The position numbers and the translations under genes are program-made. From Sanguinoderma infundibulare (lineage: Eukaryota > Basidiomycota > Agaricomycetes > Polyporales > Polyporaceae), in NCBI GenBank assembly GCA_032821775.1, contig JAVLRN010000018.1:124001-188000 (forward strand): 64,000 bases of DNA, written 5' to 3'. Each line of letters begins with the position of its first letter. The stretch's first letter is position 1. Below, piece by piece: positions 22,641 through 34,086 of the stretch. The notes under the pieces are model-generated. The model was not told the origin of the DNA, did no database searches, and saw nothing but the letters and a program-made list of their open reading frames with translations.

Positions 22641-23288
22641 GAGCGGGGCAAGTCGCGTGAATGCGGTGGAATGGCGTCGGCGTACAGAGTCCGGTCGGCG
22701 GTGGAATTGACTCAGCGCACCGGACGCGAGTTGGCTAGGCGCTGCAGGGACCTACAATGGCAAATACGTAACACATTAGCCGAGAATCAACACTAATGAT
22801 AGACGAATCACCCGGCTCCAGTTGTCCGATGGTTTGAAATCCGGCCGGCTGGCGAGACAGCGGAGGGTTTGGCGTGGTACGGTCCGTGCGCGGACGAGGG
22901 ACGTATAAGTCGAGGCCAAGGTGGCCGTGGAGGGGTAGGATTCCCTCGAGCCGGTTTACCGCTGCTTTTCCCGCCATTTCCTCCGCCATCGCTGCCCCTC
23001 TCCCCGCCGTCGCCACTCCTATCCATGCCGCTGCTCCCAAGATCCTCGCCCCAAATGTCCCTGTCCCGACCTCTCTCGAATAGCTGACCGGTATGTGTCG
23101 TCCTCACTTTGTCCGCTTCGCCCAGCGCGATGGGTGATTGACGGTTGCGTTCGGCTGCCAAGGCGGTGATGGATTGGGTGGTTCTGTTGCGTGTAGAAAC
23201 GTTAGTTAGCTCGGAGATGTGCATGTGTATGCCAGTGGGCACATACTGCACTTGTGCTAGCTAGGGTTCAACGTGTTGCCGTCAGTAC
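22641..23288. other. Non-coding region between WD40 fragment and uncharacterised locus (copy 1)
   Basis: No gene is supported. A pyrimidine-rich stretch (22960-23040) carries repeated CGCCATCGCTGC-like words; in copy 2 (35325-35372) one 24-bp unit is duplicated. Confidence 0.4.
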
Positions 23289-24560
23289 TCACGGGTGCTC
23301 TAGGCACGATTCGGATGGTCCATGCCGTCTGGTGATCGCCTCGGAGTTGGATTCTTCTGCGGCCTTGCTCGCGGTTGTATGACATTGTGTCCTGCACACC
23401 CGGAGCCTCATACGTCCGCAGGAATTGCATGTTCGCACGTGGAATTGATCGGGCTGCCCTGATCGGCAGGTCGGTGGTCCTCGCCTTGGTCGCAGTGTGT
23501 CCCGAACACTGTCGTTCACTGCTTGTTCGCCCAGCTCAGGGGCGCTGACAGGTCTGGGTCCTTGCATAGCTCGTGCGGGTACACCCCGGATACAGTCGAG
23601 GATGTGCTCGCGCGCCGCGGCGTCGGCATCCAGCTGGCCTGTGTCGTGGCTGGGGATAGTGGTGGTGCGCTGCCTGAGTACGCCAAGTGTGCCTGCACGG
23701 GGGTTCAGTTAGCATCATCGTGTGCCGAGCAGATGGAGGGATAGTTCATCCAAGAAGTGGGCCCAAATTAGCAGGAACGAGAGACGAGGAGCACGATCAC
23801 AAAGAGAGGGATTGGAATGATGCACAAAGGAGGCAGAGAAAGGCCGTAATGGTGAAGATGGAGAAGCACGCGAGTACTCACCGTCCACAGCGTGCGCGCT
23901 CCCAGAGCGACCGTCGAGTTGTAGTCCGAGTTGAAGTCCTCGCCGTCGCGCGAGATGACGAGCACCCCGCTCGGGAACTCGGCCGCCGAGGGCTGCTGCC
24001 GTGGGTCGAAGTCGCTCCGTTCGACGATCACCGGCGAGCCTCCCGGCATGTTTTCCTCGGCCTCCTCCCACACAGTGCTGACGCGGTGCGGATGGAAAGA
24101 CGTCCTCAACCCAGACTCCGAATGCGAGGCGACTGCTCCGGAAGGAGACGGATCCTGCTTATCATTGAACTTCTTGGGCGTGGGCGAATTCGCAGCCGAG
24201 CAGTCGATGCAGAAGGTGTGGTCGGGGGAGATGGGGGAGACGTATTTTGATTTGTAGCTCGCACTCTTCCGGATCCCGTCCTTGAACTTGATGAAGCGCT
24301 CCAGGAACGTCGGCGCGCGACGCACGCCGTGGAACTCGATGTTTGGCAGCAGCGACGAGCTCGACGTCTCGCATATGTGCGAGGACGTGTGCGGCACACC
24401 GAGCTCGTGCTCCTCTCGCGAGTAGGGGTTGTGGTAGGTGGAGGGCACGCCGCGGTCGAGAAATCGGTTGTCGTCGTCGATCTCCCAGTCGGAATCCTTT
24501 CTCGATGGCCGTAGCCAATTCAAGCGCGTGCGTTCATGCGCCCACCGGCGTGCGTGCGAG
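23289..24560 (-). pseudogene. Uncharacterised multi-exon locus X, copy 1
   Basis: The longest exon (about 24560-23883) encodes a polar chain with DSDWEIDDDNRFLDRGVPS, LERFIKFKDGIRK, KSKYVSPISPDHTF and GVLVISRDGEDFNSDYNS, ending at a GTGAGTACTC donor. Codon use is coding-like, but no family is recognised. Further minus-strand stretches with coding character follow (AAAREHILDCIRGVPARAM near 23580; NREQGRRRIQLRGDHQTAW ending at a GTGAGTACTG donor near 23295), with no certain joins. No in-frame ATG opens the long exon. Copy 2 has the same structure with an in-frame TGA. Probably a decaying gene whose 5' part was cut by the duplication junction. Confidence 0.45.
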
Positions 24561-24774
24561 AAGATGCTTTCCCCAGAGAGCGGAATGTGGGGGAAGACGC
24601 GCTGTGGCCATCGGTTTGAGAACTGTTTCCGAGATGTTCTTCCATATACGGATCCGGTCTAGACCAGGGCCCACACTCAGACGCCCATCGATCGCACCTC
24701 GTTCATAATCACTCCAACCGTCACTCGAGTCCCCCGCCTGTCCAAGTCTCCACCCGCAACAGTCGACGCGTCCA

Positions 24775-25120
24775 ATGGAGAACCCTCACGCCGAACACCA
24801 GAACGTCCTCATCCAGCGCATCGTCAAAAACGCGGTACGTCGCCGGCCCTAACAACCAATCGCGCAACATGTGTGATGCCCTCCCTTCTGCAGGATAAAT
24901 GCACAGAAGCCATCCTCGAGCTCAACCGCTGCCTTGAGGCACGTCCTGCGCATGCCAGCGTGCGACCTCGCTTCTATCTTGCTCGCACTTACGTGTTCTT
25001 CTATAGGAGATCATCCATGCCGACGCGCACGTAAAGACTGCGGCGGACCTCGTCACTAAATACCGCAAGAACGTCCAGTATAACCTCGACGCCACTCGCA
25101 CCGCAGCTCAGTCGGACTGA
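24775..25120 (+). CDS. dad4: DASH complex subunit Dad4, copy 2
   Basis: Exons 24775-24834, 24894-24938 and 25007-25120 give a 72-residue Dad4 starting MENPHAEHQ. It differs from copy 1 by His at residue 8 and silent changes. Intron 1 is shorter by a few bases than in the other copies; intron 2 again begins with GC. No disabling change is visible, so it may be expressed, but this cannot be told from sequence. Confidence 0.87.
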
Positions 25121-26049
25121 CCACCCGCCACCGATACTTAGTGTTGATGCATTAATGGATGGCGTATCTCCAGATCGTGATTTCCCTGGTCTTTTCCTCC
25201 CGTGCTTTCCGTAGCCTTTGCATACCCCCCGAACACATGTCGCCTGTACCTGTCTTGTCGCTGAATCGCAGCCACCACGCCCACCGGCGTCTGACCTTCC
25301 CCGAAGGTTACCATCTCATTCCGCAGCCCTTCTCGCTCTTATCGCACGCTCCGCTCCACATTCGCTCCACAACTCGAGGTGTTCTGCGGCAGTCGTGGAA
25401 GTCGGCCAGAGTCGCGCGCGTTTGCAAGCCACTCCCGGGATGTGCGGTCTTGCGGTGTTAATATCTGGGGTGAAGATGTAATTGGAATTGGGCGACGTAA
25501 GTAAGTGTGAACCTTCTGCCTTCAGCTTCATTAAGCTCGTCGGTCACTGACATTCCCTACGCCTGACTGCATTAGAGGCACCACATTCCTCCTTGACGTG
25601 CCAGTCCAGGGCGCCAAGACAATGAGGTTAAACAAGGTTGTTCATTGATCCGTGCCGTTTTCGGCACTCGAGCAAGTATGCACATTTTGCTCGTCTTCAA
25701 CGTCCAGCCTTCCACTCTACATCGATCTTTGGATCAGACGTCTGCAGGACGTGGTCATGCCTGCGGGCAGTCACCGATCGCATGTGATCGATGACTGTTG
25801 CCGCCTTGCAGTGTAGTTGGCAAATCAGCTGCGGGCGAACTCAGTCGTACATGTAAACCGGACTCATCGGCGTCGCATGAGACAACGTCCGAGTATGGTT
25901 GCATGATGGCACGATGAGTCGCGATGCCGAGACGTTGCGACTTTTGGCAACGTCTCAGTGACACACTTGCTATATGCCGGAAACTGGTGCCGTGCCATCT
26001 GACGAGGCAATGATAGAGCAGTCACCATGCATATGCGCTTCCTCTACCT
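25121..26049. other. Region between dad4 and the 489-bp element (copy 2)
   Basis: It corresponds to 12288-15110 of copy 1 without the CACTA-ended insertion. The empty CACTA target AAA is at 25822-25824. No gene is supported. Confidence 0.45.
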
Positions 26050-26538
26050 CATCAGTAATTCACCCGAGTTCTGAACGTCTGGATATCTGGCGCTTAGGGC
26101 GCCTAATAGGCCGAAATCACAAACATCAACCTACCATTGGCCACCCACCCTTCGCGGCGCCAAGTTTTGAGGTGCGGAACATATTATTGCTCTCGCGCAA
26201 CCGTTTGAGAGCGCGCGGCCCACGCGCGGGGACTGGAGAGTGTTTCAGTGCTGGCACAATCATGCACGACGGCGACCATCGCTGCCGGCGATGGCGCCCG
26301 TCGTGCACTGGTTTCGCTATCGGGGGGTGTTCTCAGGGAACATCCAAGCCATTCTGGCACTCGTCGGACACATAGCTGCATCGTAAGTGTTACTTTCAAA
26401 ATGTCTGAGAGGCAATTTTTGCGTCTCTGACCTCTGACTTCTGACAGGTCTGAATCAGGTCTGAACGTGTCTGAAAACGTCTGAAAACGTCTGAAATGTC
26501 TGTGACAGACGTCTCAGAACTCCTGGGAATTTCTGATG
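26050..26538. mobile_element. 489-bp inverted-repeat element (MITE-like) in copy 2
   Basis: Copies 1 and 3 lack this stretch. It starts CATCAGTAATTC and ends, read backwards, CATCAGAAATTC; similarity continues with GAGTTCTGA and ACGTCTG for about 30 bp. The target site CCTCTACCTCTGACC of copy 3 (about 38421) is split, with a 2-3 bp duplication (CT or CTC). The right subterminal part is packed with GTCTGA words (about 26400-26515). A near-perfect 20-bp hairpin with TGCC loop lies at about 26261-26305. No protein is encoded, so it depends on a foreign transposase; superfamily not assigned. Confidence 0.78.
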
Positions 26539-26663
26539 CTCTGACCAAAACACCGTTAACAGGCCCAGTGTGGCCCGGGGGTCATGAATCTTCTCCGTGC
26601 CTCCATACATGGGTACGTACGTTGAATCACAATGAGAATCACTGAACTACTGACCACATCGGT

Positions 26664-26906
26664 ATGCAGGCGGAATGGGGGATTGACATGACATCCCTCA
26701 GGAACCTCCCTACACATGCGTCGTTTTTATCACTCCTTCAGGTCAGCGAGCGCCCATTCCGGAAGCGGGATCGCGTTTCGGAACAGGATACAGTTTCCGA
26801 GGAGTCGATCACCTTACCGCATACTCCCTACGGAGATGAACCTGGGATCGGCCAGCCAGACTTGCCCGTGAAGGTCGTCGACGCCCATGAAGCCCTTGAC
26901 TGCTGA
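26664..26906 (+). CDS. Conserved 80-codon open frame, function unknown (copy 2)
   Basis: Same frame as 15235-15477 with one replacement (Arg to His near residue 53). See that entry for the doubts about coding status. Confidence 0.25.
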   Translation: MQAEWGIDMTSLRNLPTHASFLSLLQVSERPFRKRDRVSEQDTVSEESITLPHTPYGDEPGIGQPDLPVKVVDAHEALDC

Positions 26907-27404
26907 CCTCGAAAGGATCCGAGCAACGATCACATGGCTTGGCGCACGTTATTGCCACCGTTGATACTCCGCCCCGAGGCGTGCGCAGTGACACAGCACT
27001 GGGTTCGAAGCCTCGAATTGTCGATGCAGGCATCGCGATGTGCGACCTTGTGCGGCGCGTCGTCCATCACCACGTTGCCCACGATAAATCTCCGCATTCA
27101 AGTGTATCGAGGACTTGACTATCTGTGATGCCGCTTGCGAAGTGAAGCCGAAGCCTAACGGAAGGTAAGCGCACGCCAGTCGAGGGAGAGGAGCTCTGCT
27201 TGCACTCGTGAGTCTATATTTCGTCGTTCTTCCACGGTCAAACTTAGATCTACGTGGGCAGCAAAGTGTCACCCGTTTCTGGCCTTGCTGCTTTTTCGGA
27301 CAGGTGGTCAGATGGGGTTGCTCGACCATTGAGTTCGAGGAGTATATGAGGACGAGGACCGGGACAAGGAACGACATCTCCACAGCTCCCGGTCGCTTCC
27401 CAAG

Positions 27405-28324
27405 ATGTTCTCGTTCAAGTACGTGCTGGGCGTCATCGCCCTCCTACCTCTCATCCAACTCGTCTTCGCCTTGTCGTCCCCCGTACCGGCAGCCGACACC
27501 GGCCTGGCCTCGATCCCCGCCTCGACGCTCACCCAGATATTCAATTTTGGCCCGAACCCGAACAATGTCCTCATGTTTGTCTACAAGCCCGCGAAGGTCG
27601 CTGCCAACCCAGCGCTGATCGTCGCGAGCCATTGTATGTCCCGTTCTGCGTACCTACTGACCGCATATATGCTGTCCGGGTCTAATGTGATACCCTACGT
27701 ATAACACAGTCTGCACCGGTACTGCACAAGAGTACTTCGAAGGCTCCAAGTTTGCCTCCCTCGCCGAGACGTTTGGCTACGTCGTCCTCTTCCCCTCCTC
27801 CGTGAGTCTACCAGCTCCGTCCCTGTCCCTAGATCACCGTCGGGCCCGCTGACATCGTTTCCCCTTCCCTCTCCCGACCTCCGGTTACCCACCGCTCGGC
27901 TCGCGCTCGCGCTCGCGCCGGTGCCGCAGCCCCACACGGGCACCTGCTGGGACGTCTCCTCCACCGCGACGCTCACGCACAATGGCGGCGGGGACTCGCT
28001 CGGGATCGCGTCCGCCGCGCGCTTCGCGCTCGCCAACTGGGGCGTCGACCCGTCCCACGTCTTCGCGGCCGGCACGTCCTCGGGTGCGATGATGACGAGC
28101 GTGCTCGCGGGCGCGTACCCGGACGTGTTCCGCGCCGGGGTCGTCGACTCGGGCGTCGCGTTCGGGTGCTTCGCGCTGCCCGGCGAGCCCGACGACTCGT
28201 GGAACGAGCAGTGCGCGGAGGGGGACTTGATCTTGACTGGCGTGCAGTGGGCGCAGAGGGTGTTCAATGCGTTCCCTGGCTTCACCGGTGCGAGGCCGAA
28301 GATGCAGGTTTGGCACGGGACCGC
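27405..28324 (+). pseudogene. CE1 carbohydrate esterase, 3'-truncated copy 2
   Basis: Exons 27405-27633, 27710-27801 and 27930-28324 correspond to the first three exons of the intact esterase. Signal peptide and GTSSG are present; the last exon with Asp and His is missing and the break is at exactly the same place as in copy 1. Several private replacements occur (for example DTG for TTG near residue 30), making it the most divergent of the three copies. Confidence 0.88.
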
Positions 28325-28331
28325 GTGAGTG

Positions 28332-29118
28332 GCCTCCGGAGGACATGCAGATGCTGTCGGCGGCGGGCGGGGCGACGAAGCGCGTTCGGGTGGGCGCGGG
28401 TGCGTTGTTTGGTCCATCAAAGCACGCGGTTTCCTGCCTTGGAAACAAACAGGGACTTAGGCACAGAGCTGGGGGTGGTATTTTGGCAGTGCTGGGGGTG
28501 GCATTCTGGCAGCGCTGGGGTGTATTTGAGCTGGGGGTGTATTGGGCGGAGGGATTGCGGGGGGTTCATTTGGGAGACATTGGTTGTGGACGCGCAGACA
28601 GACACTCATGTACAGTACTCGAACGCAATATATTTGTTCCTCCCTTCCTTGGTACAGTGTGAACGTGGACATGGAGAGGACGGTGTACAGACGCAAGTAG
28701 AGTACTCGAAAAGTTATGAAAGGTAACAGCAGACGGATGCGAGATACCGACTATCTGGGGAGAACGCGAGTGATGTGATGGCCGCGTTGAGACCATGGAA
28801 CCATTCATGGGAGGCAAAAGGTTACAAAAGTACATCAGCAAGATCCGCATGTATCAATGCGCTCGCCCGCCGCAGAGAGTCATTTGCACCTCTCAAAACC
28901 GCCGGCGCAGCGGCTGGAACGCGTACTGCGAACAGAAAGTTAGAACAAGCTCGAACGCGACTCAAATATCGCATTCAGTAGCCAGAAGACTATACGCTAC
29001 AACTCGGAAAGTCAAAGTCGCGCCTTGCCCCTCCCCAGCAATCGACCCGTGCAAGACTGCAAGAAATGAACCGCAACAGCTGCCGTCAGGGAGCGAAGAG
29101 ATCCAGATCACATCACGA
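28332..29118. other. Rearranged region after the truncated esterase (copy 2)
   Basis: Identical in content to 16903-17690 of copy 1: degenerate tandem repeat at 28467-28549 and WD40 fragment at 28740-28814 (minus). No gene. Confidence 0.6.
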
Positions 29119-31079
29119 CACACCCCTCCCCGAGGCAGGCCTTCATGACCTCCATGCCGGCGGATCGCCAGCATGCCGATGAAGACGTGCCAGATCGCGT
29201 GCGACCTGCCGCCGAGCTAGTCGAGCCACCACACGGATGGCCAGTGCGACGCAACGACGCAACGACGCACTCGGGGAAACAGGCGTCGCGTAGAAGACGA
29301 GCCTGACGATGTACGATGTGAGGGAGGGGAGGACCGGGTCACAGAGGCGCCGGAGAGAGAGGGACAGGCTCGGGTGGAGGAGCGGGGTTGAGCAGGGCAC
29401 GCACAGAGACTCTCAACGTGATCCGGAGCATGTCCAGAGTCGGCGAGGGTGGGCTCGCGACCAAGTCCGCGAGGTCTAGTTCCATCTCGTTCTCGCTCGC
29501 GTCCGTGCATTAGCGCAGCGGCGTAGACGGGAGGGGTATAGGGATGGGTGAGGATGGCAGGAGGGTCAAGTCCGAGTCTAACTGCTGGCAGTATTCCTGT
29601 GGCAGAGTGGCATGCTGGACCGTGTGACCGGAGCGTGGGCTAGGACCAGATTTGGACAGACACGCGGGGGAGGATAGCGGTGATGACAGTGGCGAGGAGA
29701 TGGGGGAGGAGGGTGGCAGGACGTCGTCGAGTGCCGTGTTCCCATGCGCAGACGGAGGCATCGTGGTGGCACGGCGCGAGACGGAGAGTGCGTGAATCGG
29801 CATAACGGGACGAGGGACAGAAAAAGGGAGGTCTGCCGGGGCGGCCGAGGTGCATTGGGAGTTGCAAATGGGATGACGAGGTTCTGCAGGAGGAGCAGCA
29901 GATGATGAGGGCAAGGGGAGAGGGTGGGGGAAGGCGCGGGTGCGGAGCTTGACAGGAGGGCGGTCATGCTCGGAAGAGGTAGTGAAGGATATGCGGTGGA
30001 GACAAAGGCATGTAGAGTCTGGAGAGTTCTAGCAAGGGTGCGATGCTGCTGAACGCCAGGCAGAGGAAGAATGTAATCTGTGTGTTCCGAACATGATTTC
30101 GGTGTGGATGTTTAGCGGGATACAATCTTCAGGAACTCACCTTGTACTCGCTGGGAAACACCCCGAGCCCAACGTGCGCAGGTTCCAAGGCAAGCCACGC
30201 CTCGACTACGTCTTCTACTGCCAGCCGAGCCGCCTCCACGCGACTGCGCGCACGCCCGTCCTCCGCGCCATCAAGACGCGTTGGTTAAACCAGTCTGTAA
30301 ACGGGACGATGCCACCAGAGAACCCGATGGCAAGGCAGACCAGCATGAATGCATCGCGCTCGAATGGCTGACACTGGAGGCCATAATAGATGACTCGGAC
30401 AGTGCCGACGCTTTCGCTAATGAGCATGGTGGACCTCGGACAGGCGTCAGACAGCTCCAGCGCCATGCAAAAACCAACCCTGACACTCACCAGCCAATTC
30501 CGACGTCGTCGACCCTAGCGCAGAAATTCAAACTGTCGGGGTGCGCCGCGCCAGCCATGGTGCGACATAGCGCGCCGGTAAAGAGATAGAGCAATGCGAA
30601 TAAAGTGAATGTGACTTTGGCCGGTTTCTGGATGTCAGACGCATCGTAGGATGGAGAGAAACGGAAGAGTGCGAAGGACCAGAGCAAGAAGGGTATCAAA
30701 TGCGTGTGGATATTCACTGCAAGTTCGGCCAGCCAATCATAAGTAGCTTGCTCAAATCGATAAATGCTGAGGTACGCACGGGTCTCATTGTGCAGAGCGA
30801 ATAACGAGAAGACGAGTCGCGCCTAATCATGTAGCATCTGCACTTTCGGATGGAAGGGCATGAGCCAAGCCCCAATCGCCAAGAGAGCTGAACTCACCTC
30901 GTGCTGTGCAAACTCCGCCGCATGCCCCGTGAGGAGATCGATGAGATGAGAGGCGAGAGTCGACGACGATACACGAGGAAGTATGGAGGCGAGCCATCCT
31001 CGGCTGCCAGACGAGCACAGCGCGAAGGAGACCGGAAGGCGGCAGAGAAGAGGACAGACGGTGGAGGTGATGAGCATGC
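29119..31079 (-). pseudogene. PAQR/HlyIII-family receptor gene, dead copy 2
   Basis: Same exon pieces and the same lesions as copy 1 (stop before RLVFS, 8-bp repeat frameshift, stop after WWLD). The 3' part up to 30174 is identical to copy 1, while the 5' part differs at several percent, so the lesions in the 3' part could be shared by conversion rather than by descent. The stop before RLVFS lies outside the identical tract and must be older than the copy 1/copy 2 split or recurrent. Confidence 0.8.
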
Positions 31080-31487
31080 GTCGGGAATCGTAATGGGAGC
31101 GGTAACAATAGCGGCGCTAGACTCGAGATCAGGAGAAGGGGAAAGAGTACGTGAGGGTCCGTGGGCAATATATGGACTTCCCGGCGCCATACTCACCTGC
31201 CTTTCGCACCATCCCTGGAAACCCCGGCGTGGGGTGGTTCATGCTGCTGGGCGCAGAATCTGCGATTAGCGGCAGGCACAGATTTACGAAGTCAGAGGTT
31301 AGCCGACGTACGTCGCTGAAGCCGGTAATTTGCGGAGACGCTTGTTACGTTGCAATTTCCGTCTCAAACGCCCATGGATCAGCTCGGCAGTGGCGGAGAC
31401 GACTGCTGGCCAAGGTCCCTGCATCGGGATCCCGACGGTAAAGAAGGTTGTCTGTGTGGATGGCGGGCAGGTGCTGGCATGACTGAA

Positions 31488-31749
31488 CTTCTTCGACGGG
31501 TGGCCGTTGCAGTTGCATGTCCAGCATAAGTTCACGACTGCAGCGGGGTGGTGCATGGGCACGTTCGCATTCGGGTTGATGACCATGAGCTGGGCCTGGG
31601 TCGCCTGTAGGACCGCGCGCAACATCGTGTTCTTGATCCGGAGCTGATTGATGATCGTCCGCCGCTCTTCCCACCGCCGGTTCGCCTTGTCCACGGATGC
31701 GAGCGCGGTGTCGAGCAGCCGAGAGCGCAATTCGAGTGTTTTTACGTGC
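31488..31749 (-). pseudogene. Isolated coiled-coil exon (copy 2)
   Basis: Equivalent to 20060-20321 with a few replacements. The splice donor is TTCAGT instead of GTCAGT, so normal splicing is lost here. Confidence 0.5.
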
Positions 31750-32403
31750 CTGCAGAATGTCACAAAGCAACGAGCACTGGGGTGCCGGAACATATTTGTG
31801 ATCAGCACGGGACACGCCGTGACAGGCTTCAATTACGCACTGATTTTGTCATTCTCGGAACGCACGCTGGGCCTTCCTGTTCTCTTCTATTCGTTTGCCC
31901 TGGCTGAGCGTCCGCCCGGAAGATGTGTTACGCGACTGGGCCTGCTCCGGCTGCAGTTAAGGCGGCGGACCTCTGACATTGTCGTATTCTGTCAGCATCA
32001 CATATGTTCCATGTGTTGCTGGGCGAGCAGACAGGGTAACCGACAGTCAGCGTATTGTAGAGAAATACGAGCATTGCAACCAGGCGTGCCCCAAGCCTTC
32101 GGGCCACACGGCGAGAGCAGACGTAATGACAGCCGGGTTATGGCCAGCTCCTGGTTGGGTGGTTCTGTTGCAAGGCGGAGTTGGAGTGCGCAAAGGGGGC
32201 AATATTAAATCATCTACATCAGCTAGGCAGCCGGACTAGTGCGATTTTCACGCACCTTTCAAGCGGCACGGCCGGCCACAATATCACGTCCGGCTCTAAT
32301 CGCTTCGCTTGACCATTTCGCATCAACCTGACAATATCGCGTGCTGTTCGTCTCCGATCAGCACCTCTTCCAAAATTAATCATACGCAGATGCACGGCCA
32401 TGA

Positions 32404-32565
32404 ATGCGTCTGCTAGACACCACGACGGCCAAGTTCCGATGGTCGACGAGCCATGCCACGTTCAGTACGCCATCATCTTCCACGTCTGGATCAGAGAGGG
32501 CGAGGGACCCCCTGAGCAGATCTTCGAGGAAGTCACAAAGATCCTGAAAAAGGCCACTCGTGAGA
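32404..32565 (+). pseudogene. HET-gene 5' fragment, sense orientation (copy 2)
   Basis: Equivalent to 20976-21135, with the HET start, HVQYAII and ILKKA blocks and the same frame breaks. Confidence 0.72.
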
Positions 32566-33187
32566 AGCGTCGACTTTGAGTTATTGGGCGGCAGCTTACA
32601 ATCGCGCCCTGGCCCTCTGGAGTACACGGTGGAGTTTGATACCTACTGACTTGGAGAAATGGGGAGCGGAGGTTCACGATCGAGGCCATCTCTTGCAATG
32701 ACCGTCTGCCGACCACTGCGCATACGTCAGTCCTAGTGGCCGAGACGGAGTCGGTGACCAATAGTGTCATGCCAGCCAAGTCGAATCCGAGAGCCTTTGG
32801 CACAAAATGCTCACCGATGGAAGCCCGTGCTTGTCGCATCCCGGGGTTAGGACCCTGCTCGCGTATCACGGCGAGCGCGTGCGCGCAAAATTTCGTGTCT
32901 GGACGAGTATCGCCCCTCCGCCGAGGTTCCATTTAGAACTTTATCTGCGTACACCGACCGTCAGTATTCTATATCCAGCACTCGGGATTGGACAGACAAG
33001 TAACCCTGACACTAGTCTACGCTTACGCGTCTGCGCATCTTCGGTGTACGCGCTTGCTCCGTGCCGACAGAGACGTAATTGGGTTGTCAGTTGGGAAGGC
33101 TTTGCCGCGCGAGCACAGACGTTCTCGCAGACGACGCAAAGTCTCGCGGGGAAAGCACGAACAGGTTCCGCACATATGTGCCATCCC
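32566..33187. other. Uncharacterised fragment between HET pieces (copy 2)
   Basis: Equivalent to 21136-21752; a minus-strand coding-like frame of unknown origin (up to 32932) is retained. Confidence 0.35.
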
Positions 33188-33361
33188 GAGCCGTCTACAC
33201 AGGCTTTTGCAAGTGCGCGGTTTATTATACCGACCGCACTTGCAAGTGCGCGGGAAGATCCGGAGGGGGCTGGGCGGTGATGGCGGCGCGGGGTAGACAG
33301 GGGCAACCGTCGCGCGATTGTCGGAGGTGCGCGATTGTCGGGTCGGGAAAGAAAAGACAAT

Positions 33362-33440
33362 GGCAAAATCAGGGTTCGAACCCCTAGCAACACGAACCAT
33401 CTTGTTTTGAGCAGTACTCCAATCCACTAGTCTATATACT
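33362..33440 (-). ncRNA. tRNA-like Pol III module in element A (minus strand)
   Basis: Reading the minus strand, TAGACTAGTGG (A box, 10 of 11 consensus positions) is followed after about 35 nt by GGGTTCGAACCC (perfect B box). Total size is that of a tRNA, but I could not fold a convincing acceptor stem, so it is a tRNA-derived sequence rather than a tRNA gene. Confidence 0.5.
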
Positions 33441-33837
33441 CCTTAGGAGTAATACTATCATTTGCCCTATGTAGTGCGACGACCCAGCATGAATCTCCGC
33501 CCAATGCCCAGATGGCGGCGCCCTGATGCAATTGCACACTCTGGAAAGTGTTGAATGAATTCTTTGTGCGTATGTTCTCTATCAGATACCTTCCAGGGCT
33601 GAGCACTGCCGTGGACTTGCAAATATTGGGGTCATCTGCAAGTACGACCCCACTGGGACTTCACGCACTTCTGGGACACTCCCGGAGGACGCTTGCATCA
33701 GGGGCGAGACGCTTGGCATCAGGGCGAGGCGCCTCCATCAGATGGGCTGTCACGCGGCGCAGTCACTTGCATCAGCGCGGGCGCGAGCATCGGGGCTGTA
33801 AGTATGTGTTATATACATTGTCCTCCCCAACAGGTAT

Positions 33838-33927
33838 AAGGAGCCGGTGGTGTAGTGGTAAAATGGGTTGTTAGTGAAGTGTTTGGTGGTCGTTGGTTCG
33901 AGTCTTGATGGTAGCTTTTTTTTTTTT
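33838..33927 (+). ncRNA. tRNA-like Pol III module with T12 terminator in element A
   Basis: A box TGGTGTAGTGG at 33848-33858, B box GGTTCGAGTCT at 33895-33905, then a run of twelve T at 33916-33927, the usual RNA polymerase III stop. Spacing is tRNA-like. Acceptor-stem pairing is poor. It has a clear homologue in element B. Confidence 0.6.
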
Positions 33928-34086
33928 GAATATTAATCAATTACCATTGTATCCGAAAAGATGTACAAGATGCGCTTATAGCAGGGCTATAAATACAAAC
34001 TAGAGGAGGGGCCGGAGGAGAGGGGATAGGAGGAGGGAGTGGACCGGGACCGGCGGGCCGCGCACTTGCAAAAGCGTGTGTAGACT

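Larger units (their letters stand above)
11741..24590. repeat. Segmental duplication, copy 1
   Basis: From about 11741 the sequence matches 24591 onward and 36950 onward, in the same orientation. Order inside: dad4, CACTA-type insertion, truncated CE1 esterase, WD40 fragment, PAQR relic, coiled-coil exon, HET pieces, WD40 fragment and an uncharacterised minus-strand locus. Divergence from copy 2 is a few percent, with one perfectly identical 1.9 kb stretch. Confidence 0.9.

Noticed and set aside
33362..33927. Genuine tRNA genes
   Set aside because: A and B boxes are good but I could not pair acceptor stems; the modules sit in a mobile element and are better called tRNA-derived.
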